A DNA stretch of 64,000 nt from Nesterenkonia ebinurensis (GTDB lineage Bacteria > Actinomycetota > Actinomycetes > Actinomycetales > Micrococcaceae). The notes under the pieces are model-generated. The model was not told the DNA's origin. It ran no database searches and was given only the letters and a program-made list of their open reading frames with translations. Positions 54,679 to 63,806 of this stretch are shown here, piece by piece. The stretch covers positions 1 through 64,000 of the forward strand of contig NZ_VWNF01000045.1 in NCBI RefSeq assembly GCF_008711175.1. Reading direction: 5' to 3'. Position 1 is the stretch's first letter, and each line of letters begins with the position of its first letter. Position numbers and translations under genes: made by a program.

Positions 54679-56877
54679 ATGTCGCGTATCGCTTTTTTGG
54701 ATACGGCCTTCACTACCGGCCGTATCGTGGCGTTCCTTAGCGTCAGCGTGCTAAGCGGGACGATTCTGGCCGGATTAGTGCTGCCCGCGGCACTGACGGT
54801 TGGTGCCGCAGCGTCCATGAGTTCGACGGTGCTGGATGAGAATCAGCCTGAACTCAGGTCGGCTCCGCTGAGTCAGCCATCTGTGGTCTATGCAGCAGAT
54901 GGGTCAGAACTCACGCGTTTTTATTCAGAAAACCGCACACCAGTAGATATCGATGAGATTTCTCAGCCCATGCAGAATGCCATCGTCGCGATTGAGGATG
55001 AGCGGTTCTATGAGCACAACGGCACCGACCCGCAGGCTATCATCCGGGCGGCGGTAAACAACCTCACCAGCGACACCACCCAGGGCGGGTCCACCATTAC
55101 ACATCAGTACGTCAGCCTGATCCTGCTCAATGCGGACTATCTGGAAGGTCGAGAAGATCTCGTGATGGGAGGCACGACCACGCTCGGAGATCGCCTGAAT
55201 GAGGCACGGCTGGCAGTTCAACTGGAACAAGAAATGACCAAGGAAGAGATCCTTGCCGGGTATCTCAACATCGTGCTGCTGGGCCGTCAGAACTACGGGG
55301 TCGAGGCTGCCGCCCAATATTATTGGGGCATCCCAGCCGCTGAGCTGAATATTCAACAGTCAGCATTGCTGGCAGGCATGGTGCAGTCGCCAAATTTTTA
55401 TGACCCTTTGACCAACCCGGACGCAGCGACCGACCGACGCAATGTGGTGCTGGGCACCATGCTGCGTAATGAGTACATCACCCAGGATGAGTACGAGCAG
55501 GCGGTGGCCTCGGACCTCGGTCTTGAGAACGTAAACCCGCCGGCATCAGGGTGCATCGCAGCACAGACGGCCCCGTACTTCTGCGATTACATCGAACGGC
55601 TGATTCTTGCCGATGACACCTTCGGAGACACCGAAGAGGAACGTAGAGCACTGCTGGAGCGCGGTGGACTGCGCATCCACACCACCCTAGAACCCGATAT
55701 CCAGGAGGAGGCTGAACGGACTTTGCGCACCAACGTTCCCGTCGGCGATGATTCCGGTGCAGTTGGCACCATCGTGACCCTGGAGAACGGTACCGGAAAC
55801 GTGCTGGCCATGGCCCAGTCCACCAATTACAACCCGGACGGGGAAGATCTTTCAACGGGCAACACCACGGTGAACTACAACATGGAACAGGCGTGGGGTG
55901 AATCCAGCGGGTTCCCGGTGGGATCGACGCTGAAGCCCTTTGTCGCCGCGGCCTGGGTCGAGGGCGGCGGATCAATGGATGACGTCGTCACCTCCTCAGA
56001 GAACGAATACCCCTACGGGGAGGAATGGGAAGCCGGCTGCATGCCAGGTGGCAGCGTTCAACTGCTTGGTGAAGAGGACGAAGCCTGGGAAGTGAGCAAT
56101 GTGATCGAGGCTCTGGATGGACAGGACACCACGGTGGACTTCGGACTGTACTACTCACTGAACACCGCCACTGTGGCCACAGCGTACGGGATGGATTTGT
56201 GCCGGATCAACGAAGTCACTGAACGGATGGGAATCCAACGGGCGACCTCGACCAGCCAAGGTGGGCGCACGGTGGACTTCGTGGAAACGCCCTCTGCTGT
56301 CATCGGCGGTACAGAGCTTTCCCCGATGACCCTGACAGAGGCCTACACCGCGTTCACCTCCGACGGGCAACGGTGCCAGCACCGGGTGATAGAGGAAATC
56401 ACTGATGTTCATGGCAACGAATACTCCGGACAAGACATCGCCTGCGAGCAGGTCTTAGACCCGGATATTGCAGCCCAGGTCAATGACACTCTGATCAATA
56501 TCGCCGAGGACATCCCCGATACTGCCCCAGCCTTCCCGATGCTGGGCAAGACTGGCACCTCGCACAACGGCACCAATACCTGGTTCGCCGGGGGCACTGA
56601 AGGGATCACCAGCACCGTTCATGTCGGTAGCTGGCAAGGCACCGGCCCCGCCTACAGACTTGCCGATGTCACCATCGGCGGCCGTTATTACGGCGGACAG
56701 CTATACGGAGGGACCCTGGCCGCGCCTATGTGGTACCAGTACACCTCCAATGTGGCCGGAGACTACCCCACCGGTGACTTCACCGAAGCAGAGGATTCAC
56801 CCTTCGAGGACCGACGAGCTTGGCGCTATAGCTTCAGCCAATCCGAAGGAACACAGATCACTAACGACGACGCCTGA
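54679..56877 (+). CDS. Class A penicillin-binding protein (transglycosylase/transpeptidase)
   Basis: A 732-residue protein with one N-terminal membrane anchor (residues 12-50). GT51 domain: Glu106 in AIEDERFYEHNG, QGGSTITHQYV, and LNIVLLGRQNYGVEAAAQYY. Transpeptidase: Ser416 in GSTLKPF, S493-L-N in YYSLNTAT, and K624-T-G in GKTGTSHN. Both active sites look intact. The two-component system divergent upstream may regulate it. A haem protein and a lipoprotein gene follow in the same direction. Confidence 0.94.
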   Translation: MSRIAFLDTAFTTGRIVAFLSVSVLSGTILAGLVLPAALTVGAAASMSSTVLDENQPELRSAPLSQPSVVYAADGSELTRFYSENRTPVDIDEISQPMQNAIVAIEDERFYEHNGTDPQAIIRAAVNNLTSDTTQGGSTITHQYVSLILLNADYLEGREDLVMGGTTTLGDRLNEARLAVQLEQEMTKEEILAGYLNIVLLGRQNYGVEAAAQYYWGIPAAELNIQQSALLAGMVQSPNFYDPLTNPDAATDRRNVVLGTMLRNEYITQDEYEQAVASDLGLENVNPPASGCIAAQTAPYFCDYIERLILADDTFGDTEEERRALLERGGLRIHTTLEPDIQEEAERTLRTNVPVGDDSGAVGTIVTLENGTGNVLAMAQSTNYNPDGEDLSTGNTTVNYNMEQAWGESSGFPVGSTLKPFVAAAWVEGGGSMDDVVTSSENEYPYGEEWEAGCMPGGSVQLLGEEDEAWEVSNVIEALDGQDTTVDFGLYYSLNTATVATAYGMDLCRINEVTERMGIQRATSTSQGGRTVDFVETPSAVIGGTELSPMTLTEAYTAFTSDGQRCQHRVIEEITDVHGNEYSGQDIACEQVLDPDIAAQVNDTLINIAEDIPDTAPAFPMLGKTGTSHNGTNTWFAGGTEGITSTVHVGSWQGTGPAYRLADVTIGGRYYGGQLYGGTLAAPMWYQYTSNVAGDYPTGDFTEAEDSPFEDRRAWRYSFSQSEGTQITNDDA

Positions 56878-56919
56878 ATCGCGCTCATCGTTGCAGCACA
56901 TCCCAAGGAGTAGTCACCC

Positions 56920-57717
56920 ATGAAGATACTCTCCGGCAAAAGACGCCACCCAGCGGCGTACCTCATGCTGCTTTTTACAGCGCTGCTGGTGACTGGAGGC
57001 ATCTATGCCACGGCAATCACCATCAATCAAGCCCAGGCATCCAATGTGCCTGATGGCTATACAGCAGATCAGGTGGAAGGAGGTCAGCGACTCTACGTGG
57101 CCAACTGCGCCACCTGCCACGGAATGAACGCAGAAGGGACCGGGGCTGGACCTTCACTGGTGGGCGTGGGCGCGGCATCGGTTGACTTCCAGGTCGGGAC
57201 CGGACGGATGCCGATGCAGATGAGCGGCCCTCAGGTCCGGGCCACAGACCCGGTCTTCAACGATGAGCAGACTGCCCAGCTGGCCGCCTACGTGGCGTCT
57301 CTCGGCGCGGGACCAGCTGTGCCCGAGGAGGAATGGCTGGACACGGACCAGGGTGATGCTGCCCGTGGCGGGGAGTTGTTCAGGATCAACTGCGCCATGT
57401 GCCACAACGCCGCCGGAGCTGGAGGAGCGTTGCCAGAAGGTCGTTTCGCTCCCAGTGTCCAGAACATCGAGGCACGTCATATCTATGAGGCCATGAGAAC
57501 GGGCCCGCAGCAGATGCCGGTCTTCAATGAAGCCAATATCCCACCCTCTGACGCCAGAGACATCATCACCTACCTACATACCTTGGATACACAGACCAAT
57601 CCTGGTGGCTTCAGTCTGGGGTCCCTCGGACCCGTCCCTGAAGGTCTGCTGATCTGGACGTTGGGGCTTTCCCTGGTAATCGGTGGCATGGTGTGGCTGA
57701 CCTCGCGGGCATCATGA
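56920..57717 (+). CDS. QcrC-like dihaem cytochrome c (stand-alone paralogue)
   Basis: A 265-residue protein with an N-terminal anchor (13-35), two c-type haem sites (CATCH at 63-67, CAMCH at 158-162) and a C-terminal helix (243-261) after FSLGSLGPVPEGLLIW. The layout is that of actinobacterial QcrC, cytochrome cc of the menaquinol:cytochrome c oxidoreductase, normally in ctaE-qcrCAB. Here qcrA, qcrB and oxidase genes are absent. It follows the PBP gene by 42 bp with an AAGGAG site. Confidence 0.88.
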   Translation: MKILSGKRRHPAAYLMLLFTALLVTGGIYATAITINQAQASNVPDGYTADQVEGGQRLYVANCATCHGMNAEGTGAGPSLVGVGAASVDFQVGTGRMPMQMSGPQVRATDPVFNDEQTAQLAAYVASLGAGPAVPEEEWLDTDQGDAARGGELFRINCAMCHNAAGAGGALPEGRFAPSVQNIEARHIYEAMRTGPQQMPVFNEANIPPSDARDIITYLHTLDTQTNPGGFSLGSLGPVPEGLLIWTLGLSLVIGGMVWLTSRAS

Positions 57718-57727
57718 GGACCAGCAG

Positions 57728-60619
57728 ATGATGACATCGCCTGCCCTCGGACCGCTCTCCGGCACAGACTGCCAGAAGGAGGGTGCTCACCAAGCAAAGG
57801 GGAGACTGGTCGCCCTTGATGCTGCCCGATCCGTGGCGATCTTGGGCATGATCATCGTCAACACGGGGCCTCTTCTTCTGGACGGACCAGCTTCTTATGC
57901 GATCCGATCCATGTATGGGCGAGCTTCCATCTTGTTTGTTGTTCTCGCCGGCGTCAGTGTGGCCCTGATGACCAGTCGGTCAACATCCCCCGTGTCTAGC
58001 CACACTGTCAGTCCCGCTGTCGGACTGGCCTGGCGGGGACTGGTCCTGCTGTTCGTCGGGCTTCTGCTACAGCCCCTGCCGCACGGAGCCAGTGTGATCC
58101 TGCCCCTTTATGGGGCGTTATTCTTCGCAGCCATTCTTCTGGAGAGATTGCCTTCCCGATGGTTGCTCAGGATGTCTGCAGCATGGATTGTCCTAGGTCC
58201 GTTGGCCTGGATGCTGGTCAATAACGATGGGCCTGCTACTCAAGGGCCAGCCAGCTTAGGGAACACCCCCACCGGCATCGTTGAGGCAGTTCTGATCACC
58301 GGCCCCTACCCGCTGCTGGTATGGGCTGCCCCCTTCGTCTTCGGCCTATGGCTGGGCAGACAAAACCTCCGGCAACCCCTGATCCAATGGACAATACTAG
58401 TCTCGGGGACAGTGGCGGGCTTCGGAGCTTTCCTCACAGCCCAGGCACTAATGCGATGGTTGGGTGAACCTGACATTTCCGCTGTGGGCTTCGACTGGCT
58501 GCGAACCGCTTATGGACACTCGCACACCCCCCTGTGGCTGGTCAGCGCCATCGGAACGGCCCTCATGATCCTCGGCGGGTTCCTGTTGCTCAGTCCCTAC
58601 CTGGGCCGCGTAATCGTCCTCTTCTCAACGGCAGGGAGGATGCCGCTCAGTGCCTATGTGATCCATCTGCTGGTCTTGGCAGTCTGGGTTCAGCAACCCC
58701 CGCCGACAACAGCGCGAGGTCTGTTGGTCAGTATCGTCATCTTCGCTGGCATCCTCGTTTTCGCGATGCTTTGGTTCCGTATGCCCCGCAGGGGACCGCT
58801 GGAGCTTGTTATTGCTGCACCATTGGGGTGGCTGACGCAACAGAGTCCACGCCAGGCCTCCACCACTCATCCAACGACCGAAAACGACCCAGATGCATCT
58901 GGGACTCAAAAGAGGAAAATACCCATGAAAACCACCAGCCTCTTCACCGGTACCAGTATTTTTGCCATCGCCACGATCGTGGTCACGGCCTGCGCGTTGC
59001 CCGTAGATGAAGACCCTGAGCCTCCTGCTCCTGCTGGTACCCAGCCCGGCCAGCAGATAGACGATATGTCACCTACCCCGGAAACGGAGATCGAGTCAGG
59101 GCCTCTCCTAGAGCAACAAGGCGTCAGCGCCGGGCACCCCCTTGCAGCAGAGGCTGGGGTACAGATCCTGGCTGAGGGCGGCAACGCAGTGGATGCGGCC
59201 ATTGCAGTGGCTTTCGCCGTGTCTGTGGTTGAACCCTTTGCCTCAGGGATCGGGGGTGGTGGCTCAGCGATTCTGGCTGGTCCCGCTGGTGAACCGGTCG
59301 TCTACGATTACCGCGAAGTGGTTGACAACAACGGTCAGATTCCCAGCAGCAATACCGGGATACCCGGTTTCGTGGCAGGCATGGGGCAACTGCATGCTGA
59401 TTATGGAGAGTTGGAATGGTCCCAGGTGCTCGCCCCCGCTTATGTCTTGGCGGCTGAGGGCTTCGAAGTCTCTTCGTTCCTCTCAATACGCATGCAGCAG
59501 CCCGACGGCATGGCGGCGGTCAGTGGACTTGATCACTATGCACCGGGTGGGCAGTCTCTCTCAGTTGGGGAGATCCTCATTCAGGATGACCTCGCCACTA
59601 CTTTGAATGCCATCAGCGAGAACGGGTGGCAGGACTTCTACACCGGTCCCCTGGCTGAGTCTCTTGTCTCCTCGGCAGAAGGAATCGACGCAGGGTCCTT
59701 GGCCGATTATGAGGTCATCGTCACCGAACCAGTCACTGGCTCGTTTGGAGACTACGAAATCCTGGGGCCCCCGCCGGCCTTACCCGGGGCGCCGATGATT
59801 CAGATGCTGCAGGTCGCAGAGGCCAACGGGATCGCTGATATGGACCCGGCCTCTGCCGAATACATTGACACGCTTTCGCAAGCTTGGCTCATCGCTGAGG
59901 AGTCTGTGTTCACCCAACTGGGCGATCCCAACTTTGTCGACGTTCCAGTGGATGAGATGACTGACGCGGAAACCAACGCACAATTGATGTCTTCCACCTT
60001 CCAGTCGGAGAACCCCCTGGAGATACAAACAGCCAGTTCTGCTGATGCACCCAACACCACCCATATCAGCGTGGTAGATGAGAACGGGCTGGCGGTCTCC
60101 ATGACCAACACCATCATGTCCTTCTGGGGTTCTGGTCAGATGGTCGATGGATACTTCCTCAACAACCACCTTTCCCGATTCGAAGCCATCAATTCCCCGG
60201 CCAACCAGCCAGAGCCAGGGCGGCGTACAGTCACATGGTCCAACCCCGTGATGATCCTCGATGACCAGGGGCGTCCAGAACTGGTTATTGGTAGCCCTGG
60301 CGGGCGCCAGATCCTCAACATCGTCGGCACGGTGCTTACACAATGGGCTCTACAAGATCGCACTCTAGAGGAGGCCATCAATACTCGCCGCTTCCGGGCA
60401 GATAACAACGTAATCTATTTGGAAGAAGGCCATGGCCCGCAGACCATCGGCGGACTTGAGAGTCTCGGCTGGGGCACACAGGTATGGCCAGATGCACAGG
60501 CCAGCTTTGGTTCAGTGAATCTGCTGCATATCGACTATGACACAGGGGAGATCAGCAGCGCTGATGACTTCCGCCGAGAAGGCACCCACCGTATCATCAG
60601 CGGTGAGGGCAGTCCCTAA
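57728..60619 (+). CDS. Membrane acyltransferase-like domain fused to gamma-glutamyltransferase
   Basis: A single 963-codon frame. Residues ~25-370 form about ten helices with the HGSNAT/DUF1624-like opening RLVALDAARSVAILGMIIVN. At codon 400 an ATG (58925) begins a complete lipoprotein GGT: MKTTSLFTGTSIFAIATIVV then TAC, followed by the GGT fold with nucleophile Thr777 (Thr378 of the GGT) in NTTHISVVDENG. No stop lies between. An AGAGGA site eight bases before the internal ATG suggests a separate GGT is also made. It is close to the GGT at 34,414. Confidence 0.8.
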   Translation: MMTSPALGPLSGTDCQKEGAHQAKGRLVALDAARSVAILGMIIVNTGPLLLDGPASYAIRSMYGRASILFVVLAGVSVALMTSRSTSPVSSHTVSPAVGLAWRGLVLLFVGLLLQPLPHGASVILPLYGALFFAAILLERLPSRWLLRMSAAWIVLGPLAWMLVNNDGPATQGPASLGNTPTGIVEAVLITGPYPLLVWAAPFVFGLWLGRQNLRQPLIQWTILVSGTVAGFGAFLTAQALMRWLGEPDISAVGFDWLRTAYGHSHTPLWLVSAIGTALMILGGFLLLSPYLGRVIVLFSTAGRMPLSAYVIHLLVLAVWVQQPPPTTARGLLVSIVIFAGILVFAMLWFRMPRRGPLELVIAAPLGWLTQQSPRQASTTHPTTENDPDASGTQKRKIPMKTTSLFTGTSIFAIATIVVTACALPVDEDPEPPAPAGTQPGQQIDDMSPTPETEIESGPLLEQQGVSAGHPLAAEAGVQILAEGGNAVDAAIAVAFAVSVVEPFASGIGGGGSAILAGPAGEPVVYDYREVVDNNGQIPSSNTGIPGFVAGMGQLHADYGELEWSQVLAPAYVLAAEGFEVSSFLSIRMQQPDGMAAVSGLDHYAPGGQSLSVGEILIQDDLATTLNAISENGWQDFYTGPLAESLVSSAEGIDAGSLADYEVIVTEPVTGSFGDYEILGPPPALPGAPMIQMLQVAEANGIADMDPASAEYIDTLSQAWLIAEESVFTQLGDPNFVDVPVDEMTDAETNAQLMSSTFQSENPLEIQTASSADAPNTTHISVVDENGLAVSMTNTIMSFWGSGQMVDGYFLNNHLSRFEAINSPANQPEPGRRTVTWSNPVMILDDQGRPELVIGSPGGRQILNIVGTVLTQWALQDRTLEEAINTRRFRADNNVIYLEEGHGPQTIGGLESLGWGTQVWPDAQASFGSVNLLHIDYDTGEISSADDFRREGTHRIISGEGSP
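58911..58927 (+). promoter_or_regulatory. Internal ribosome-binding site and start of the GGT lipoprotein
   Basis: AGAGGA at 58911-58916 and ATG at 58925 have ideal spacing, and the encoded segment is a complete lipoprotein signal peptide. This supports internal initiation within the fused frame. Confidence 0.65.
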
Positions 60620-60792
60620 CAGAACCCCCAGATGGCCACCATCAAAGAAGCTAGGCATACAACCTTCGCGTTCTGGCGCTTCTCCACGTCCCGACAGTGC
60701 AAGGTGGCGCACTCTTCCTCTCGTGATCGTCCACGGAGCCCTTTGATATCGATGTGGGTAACCACACCTACAATCCGATACGGAAGTCTCCT

Positions 60793-61210
60793 ATGGTTCA
60801 CCCTAGATCACCGGCTGACCCATGAGGGAAGGCGACCCCTGGTAGCACTAGTCATTGACCACCGGTGGCCCCAACCCCGGTCGCTGAACGATTCCAGATA
60901 TCACCAGCCACAGTCTCCAATTGGGTCAACCGCCACCGGCAGGGACACGGGTTCGAGGGTCGCTCCAGCCGCTCTCACCGCAGTCCCCGGTGGCTGGAGC
61001 AACGTACTGAGCGGGGATGATCGCGTTGCGGTTCACCCGCCAGTGGGGACCCCACCGCATTGGTACCCATCGGGGTATCCCGCGCTCCACAGTGGGTCGG
61101 GTGCTTCAGCGATATGCCATGCCGAGGCTGGAGTACATGGACCAAGCCACCGGGCCTCCGGTCCGTCGTCCGGCACCGAATCGCTATGAGGCCAGTGCTC
61201 CTGGTAAAAC
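60793..61210 (+). pseudogene. IS481-family transposase relic
   Basis: Starting at an ATG (60793), pieces in three frames read LTHEGRRPLVALVIDHRWPQ, then VAERFQISPATVSNWVNRHR, then LRFTRQWGPHRIGTHRGIPR and YEASAPG. This is the N-terminal helix-turn-helix half of an IS481 transposase with at least three frameshifts. The DDE catalytic half is missing, and the sequence stops at the 68-bp palindromic element. Confidence 0.85.
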
Positions 61211-61278
61211 GGTGTGTCAGAATCCCGGGAACTCATGGCCCGGGAACCTGAGTTCCCGGGATTTCGGCACACTATCTC
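61211..61278. repeat. 68-bp palindromic element, copy 2
   Basis: Nearly identical to 52355-52422, with the same flank CATCTC/TATCTC. It lies exactly at the broken end of the IS481 relic, with a fragment of a LysR gene on the other side. This position supports a mobile element or a deletion end. Confidence 0.85.
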
Positions 61279-61286
61279 GCTCCGAT

Positions 61287-61492
61287 GCGCGGCAGTCGGG
61301 CTGGGCTGGACCGCCCTGCCGGCAATTACCGCCACTGAACAGATCAGCAACGGCTCCCTCCAGGTACTGGACGGCCCGGTCCTGCCGGACTGCGAAGTCC
61401 ACGCACTGCTCCACTCTCGCCGGTACCTCACCCCGGCAACCAGCGCGGTGCTTCAGCAGCTCCGTCACACGTGGAGTCTTTGTGCAAGCTGA
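61287..61492 (+). pseudogene. C-terminal fragment of a LysR-type regulator
   Basis: The frame reads AVGLGWTALPAITATEQISN and continues to LLHSRRYLTPATSAVLQQLR before a TGA at 61490. This is the end of a LysR effector domain. No DNA-binding domain precedes it. It is not part of the intact LysR gene next door, which has a different C-terminus and the opposite strand. Confidence 0.55.
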
Positions 61493-61543
61493 TCCTCCGG
61501 CCGAAGAGATGCTGCCTGGGCGTATGGCCCAAGGAGGGTGCTT

Positions 61544-62446
61544 TTATTCTTTTGCCACTTGTCTGAGAAGTGCTAGGAGGCGCTGGACTGCGGGGTTGGA
61601 GGACAGGCTGCTTTTGGTACGTACCGCAATAGTGCGGCTCGGCGTGGGGTTGACCAGTTCTCTGACCGCGACGCGTTCGGAGTCGGCGCGAGCGGAGAAA
61701 TAGCTCAGTCGCGGCATCACGGTGATTCCTACCCCTGTTTCGACGAAAGCCACTGCGGTGGCGTGGTCTTGGGTCTCCACCTGGAAGGCGGGAGTGAAGC
61801 CTGAGGCAGCGCAAGCATCGAGCAGAATCTCTCGACAGGGCCCTTGTGTCAGATCGTTGTCCACCCAGGTCTCATTCTCCAGTTCAGAGAGCGAGATCTG
61901 AGGACGGTCAACGAACCGGTGACCCGTCGGAAGCACAGCCACGTACGGTTCGGTCAACAACGAATACGACTCGTAGATGCTGCTCTGGCGTGGGCTTGTG
62001 CTTCTGCGGTCCGTATCTTCGATGTAGATCTCCACATCGGGATCGTCCGTTTCATCGGCGAGTTCCCAAAGTCGCAGGTCAAGCCTGAGTTCGGGAAACT
62101 CTTGGGCCAGCCTCGCTACGATGCCGGGCATCCACGCTGCACCGACCGAGCTGATGTGAGTGATGGATAAAGACCCTGTGCGCCCCAGGCGCAGGTCTTC
62201 GGCGAGGGCAGTGGCATATGAGACCTGTTCCAGTAGGGGCTGGGTGCCCTCGGCGAACCGTCGCCCTACAGCGGTGAGTCTCATGCCTCTGCCATGACGC
62301 TCCACCAGCTGTAGCCCAGTTTCCTTCTGCAACGCCTGCAACTGCTGACTCACCGCAGAAGTGGTGTACCCAAGGGTTGCCGCTGCCTTGTTGACTGACC
62401 CTTGAGCCACCACTGCGCGGAACGTTCTCAGCCGTGTCAGGTCCAT
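61544..62446 (-). CDS. LysR-family transcriptional regulator
   Basis: A 300-residue protein with an N-terminal winged helix (MDLTRLRTFRAVVAQGSVNK, TTSAVSQQLQALQKETG) and a two-lobed effector domain (LSITHISSVGAAWMPGIVAR, AVAFVETGVGITVMPRLSYF). It is divergent from an EamA transporter gene across ~83 bp, so it probably controls that gene. Confidence 0.92.
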   Translation of the reverse strand: MDLTRLRTFRAVVAQGSVNKAAATLGYTTSAVSQQLQALQKETGLQLVERHGRGMRLTAVGRRFAEGTQPLLEQVSYATALAEDLRLGRTGSLSITHISSVGAAWMPGIVARLAQEFPELRLDLRLWELADETDDPDVEIYIEDTDRRSTSPRQSSIYESYSLLTEPYVAVLPTGHRFVDRPQISLSELENETWVDNDLTQGPCREILLDACAASGFTPAFQVETQDHATAVAFVETGVGITVMPRLSYFSARADSERVAVRELVNPTPSRTIAVRTKSSLSSNPAVQRLLALLRQVAKE

Positions 62447-62529
62447 GCCTCCAACTGTAAAGCAAAACTGAACTATTGATGACCGATTTTCGCTTGTCCT
62501 GCACAGTTGCTGAGCGGGATGATCATCTC

Positions 62530-63465
62530 ATGACTCTTCACACTGAACCTGCTCAACCTCAGAGCAGGGCCGCTTCAAGTGCTTCACCTGTCCCTGTCCT
62601 TCCCGTGATTGCCATCGTGCTCACCGTGCTGATGTGGGCCTCAGCCTTCGTCATTATGCGCTGGGCCGCCACCGACATCTCACCCGGGCCCCTGGCCCTG
62701 ATCCGACTCATCGCCGGCTCTCTCACGCTCACCGGACTGGTGCTCTGGGTCCGCCGCGGCAAACCCTCGATTCCCCGGGGAAAGGCTCTGGGGCTGACGA
62801 TCGCTTTCGGTGTCAGCTGGTTCGCCCTCTATACGCTGGTGTTCAACTGGGCCGGGCATTTCCTTGACGCAGGAACGGTCGCCATGGTGGTCAACCTCGC
62901 CCCGCTCATGGTTGGCATTGGTGCCGTTGTCCTCTTCAAAGAGGCTTTCTCCCGCAGACTCTTCATCGGGATGCTGATCTCCCTCTCCGGCGTCGGTTTC
63001 ATCACCGCCTCCGGGGCCACGGGGCAGTTGGCATGGGCAGGGCTGGTGATCGCATTCGCCGCCGCAGTCCTCTACGCCGGAGGGATGCTGCTGCAAAAAC
63101 TGGTTCTGCGCGATGTGGACCCGCTGACCGCCACCTGGCTGGGGTGTATCTCCGGTGCGGCTGCGCTTCTGCCTTTTCTGCCTCAGACGGTCAATGAAGT
63201 CAGCGAAATATCGACCGGCACAATCATCGGTGCGATCTACATGGGTGTAGGTCCCACCGCTTTGGGATTCTGGTTCTGGGGATACGCCATGAACCACTTC
63301 GCCACCGGACGGGTCGCCTCGGCAACGCTGGCAGTACCCGCCGTCGTCGTTCTCATGTCCGCACTCACCCTCGGAGAACTCCCACCCCTGCTAGCAATAC
63401 TCGGCGGCGCGATCTGCCTCGCCGGTGTGGCCCTAGCCCAAATGCGACAGCGCCGCGGAGAATAA
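62530..63465 (+). CDS. EamA-family (DMT) transporter
   Basis: About 311 residues from the ATG at 62530 (MTLHTEPAQPQS). It has ten helices in two EamA repeats: TVLMWASAFVIMRWAATDIS in the first and WAGLVIAFAAAVLYAGGMLL in the second, ending ALTLGELPPLLAILGGAICL. Members export amino acids and other metabolites. An upstream in-frame ATG at 62476 lies within the LysR promoter region and is less likely. Confidence 0.9.
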   Translation: MTLHTEPAQPQSRAASSASPVPVLPVIAIVLTVLMWASAFVIMRWAATDISPGPLALIRLIAGSLTLTGLVLWVRRGKPSIPRGKALGLTIAFGVSWFALYTLVFNWAGHFLDAGTVAMVVNLAPLMVGIGAVVLFKEAFSRRLFIGMLISLSGVGFITASGATGQLAWAGLVIAFAAAVLYAGGMLLQKLVLRDVDPLTATWLGCISGAAALLPFLPQTVNEVSEISTGTIIGAIYMGVGPTALGFWFWGYAMNHFATGRVASATLAVPAVVVLMSALTLGELPPLLAILGGAICLAGVALAQMRQRRGE

Positions 63466-63586
63466 CCAGCCCATACCGGGCGCCCCATCCGCCTAGCTGT
63501 GAAAATCAGCGCCACTTCTTCGAGACCCCATCACTCAGGGAAGCGCCTCTGGTATCCGCTGTGGCCACGTCTCTTGCCGACCAAAA

Positions 63587-63715
63587 GCCGGTTCTTCCGG
63601 CGAGTGGCAGGCAGAAGGCGCGATAAGACCGCACTGCCGCAGGAACTAGGAGATTCCGCCTCGCCTAGGCTGTCCGGCAAGGACTTGGACTTCCAGAACC
63701 GGTGTCTTAGCTGCG
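63587..63715. repeat. ParDE-flank repeat, copy C
   Basis: Core GATTCCGCCTCGCCTAGGC at 63652-63670, with GAGTGGCAGGCAG to its left and GGCAAGGACTTGGACTTCCA to its right. The right side resembles the nrdF-tail repeat through ACCGGTGTC. No toxin or antitoxin gene is attached, so this is a solo remnant in the gap after the EamA gene. Confidence 0.6.
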
Positions 63716-63806
63716 TAGTCCACAGGTCTGGTGAGAGGTATGAGCGCGGATGCCGTATGTCCTGTTGCTTCGCGGAACCACGGTGAGCTCATTTCCATGG
63801 GCAGGC

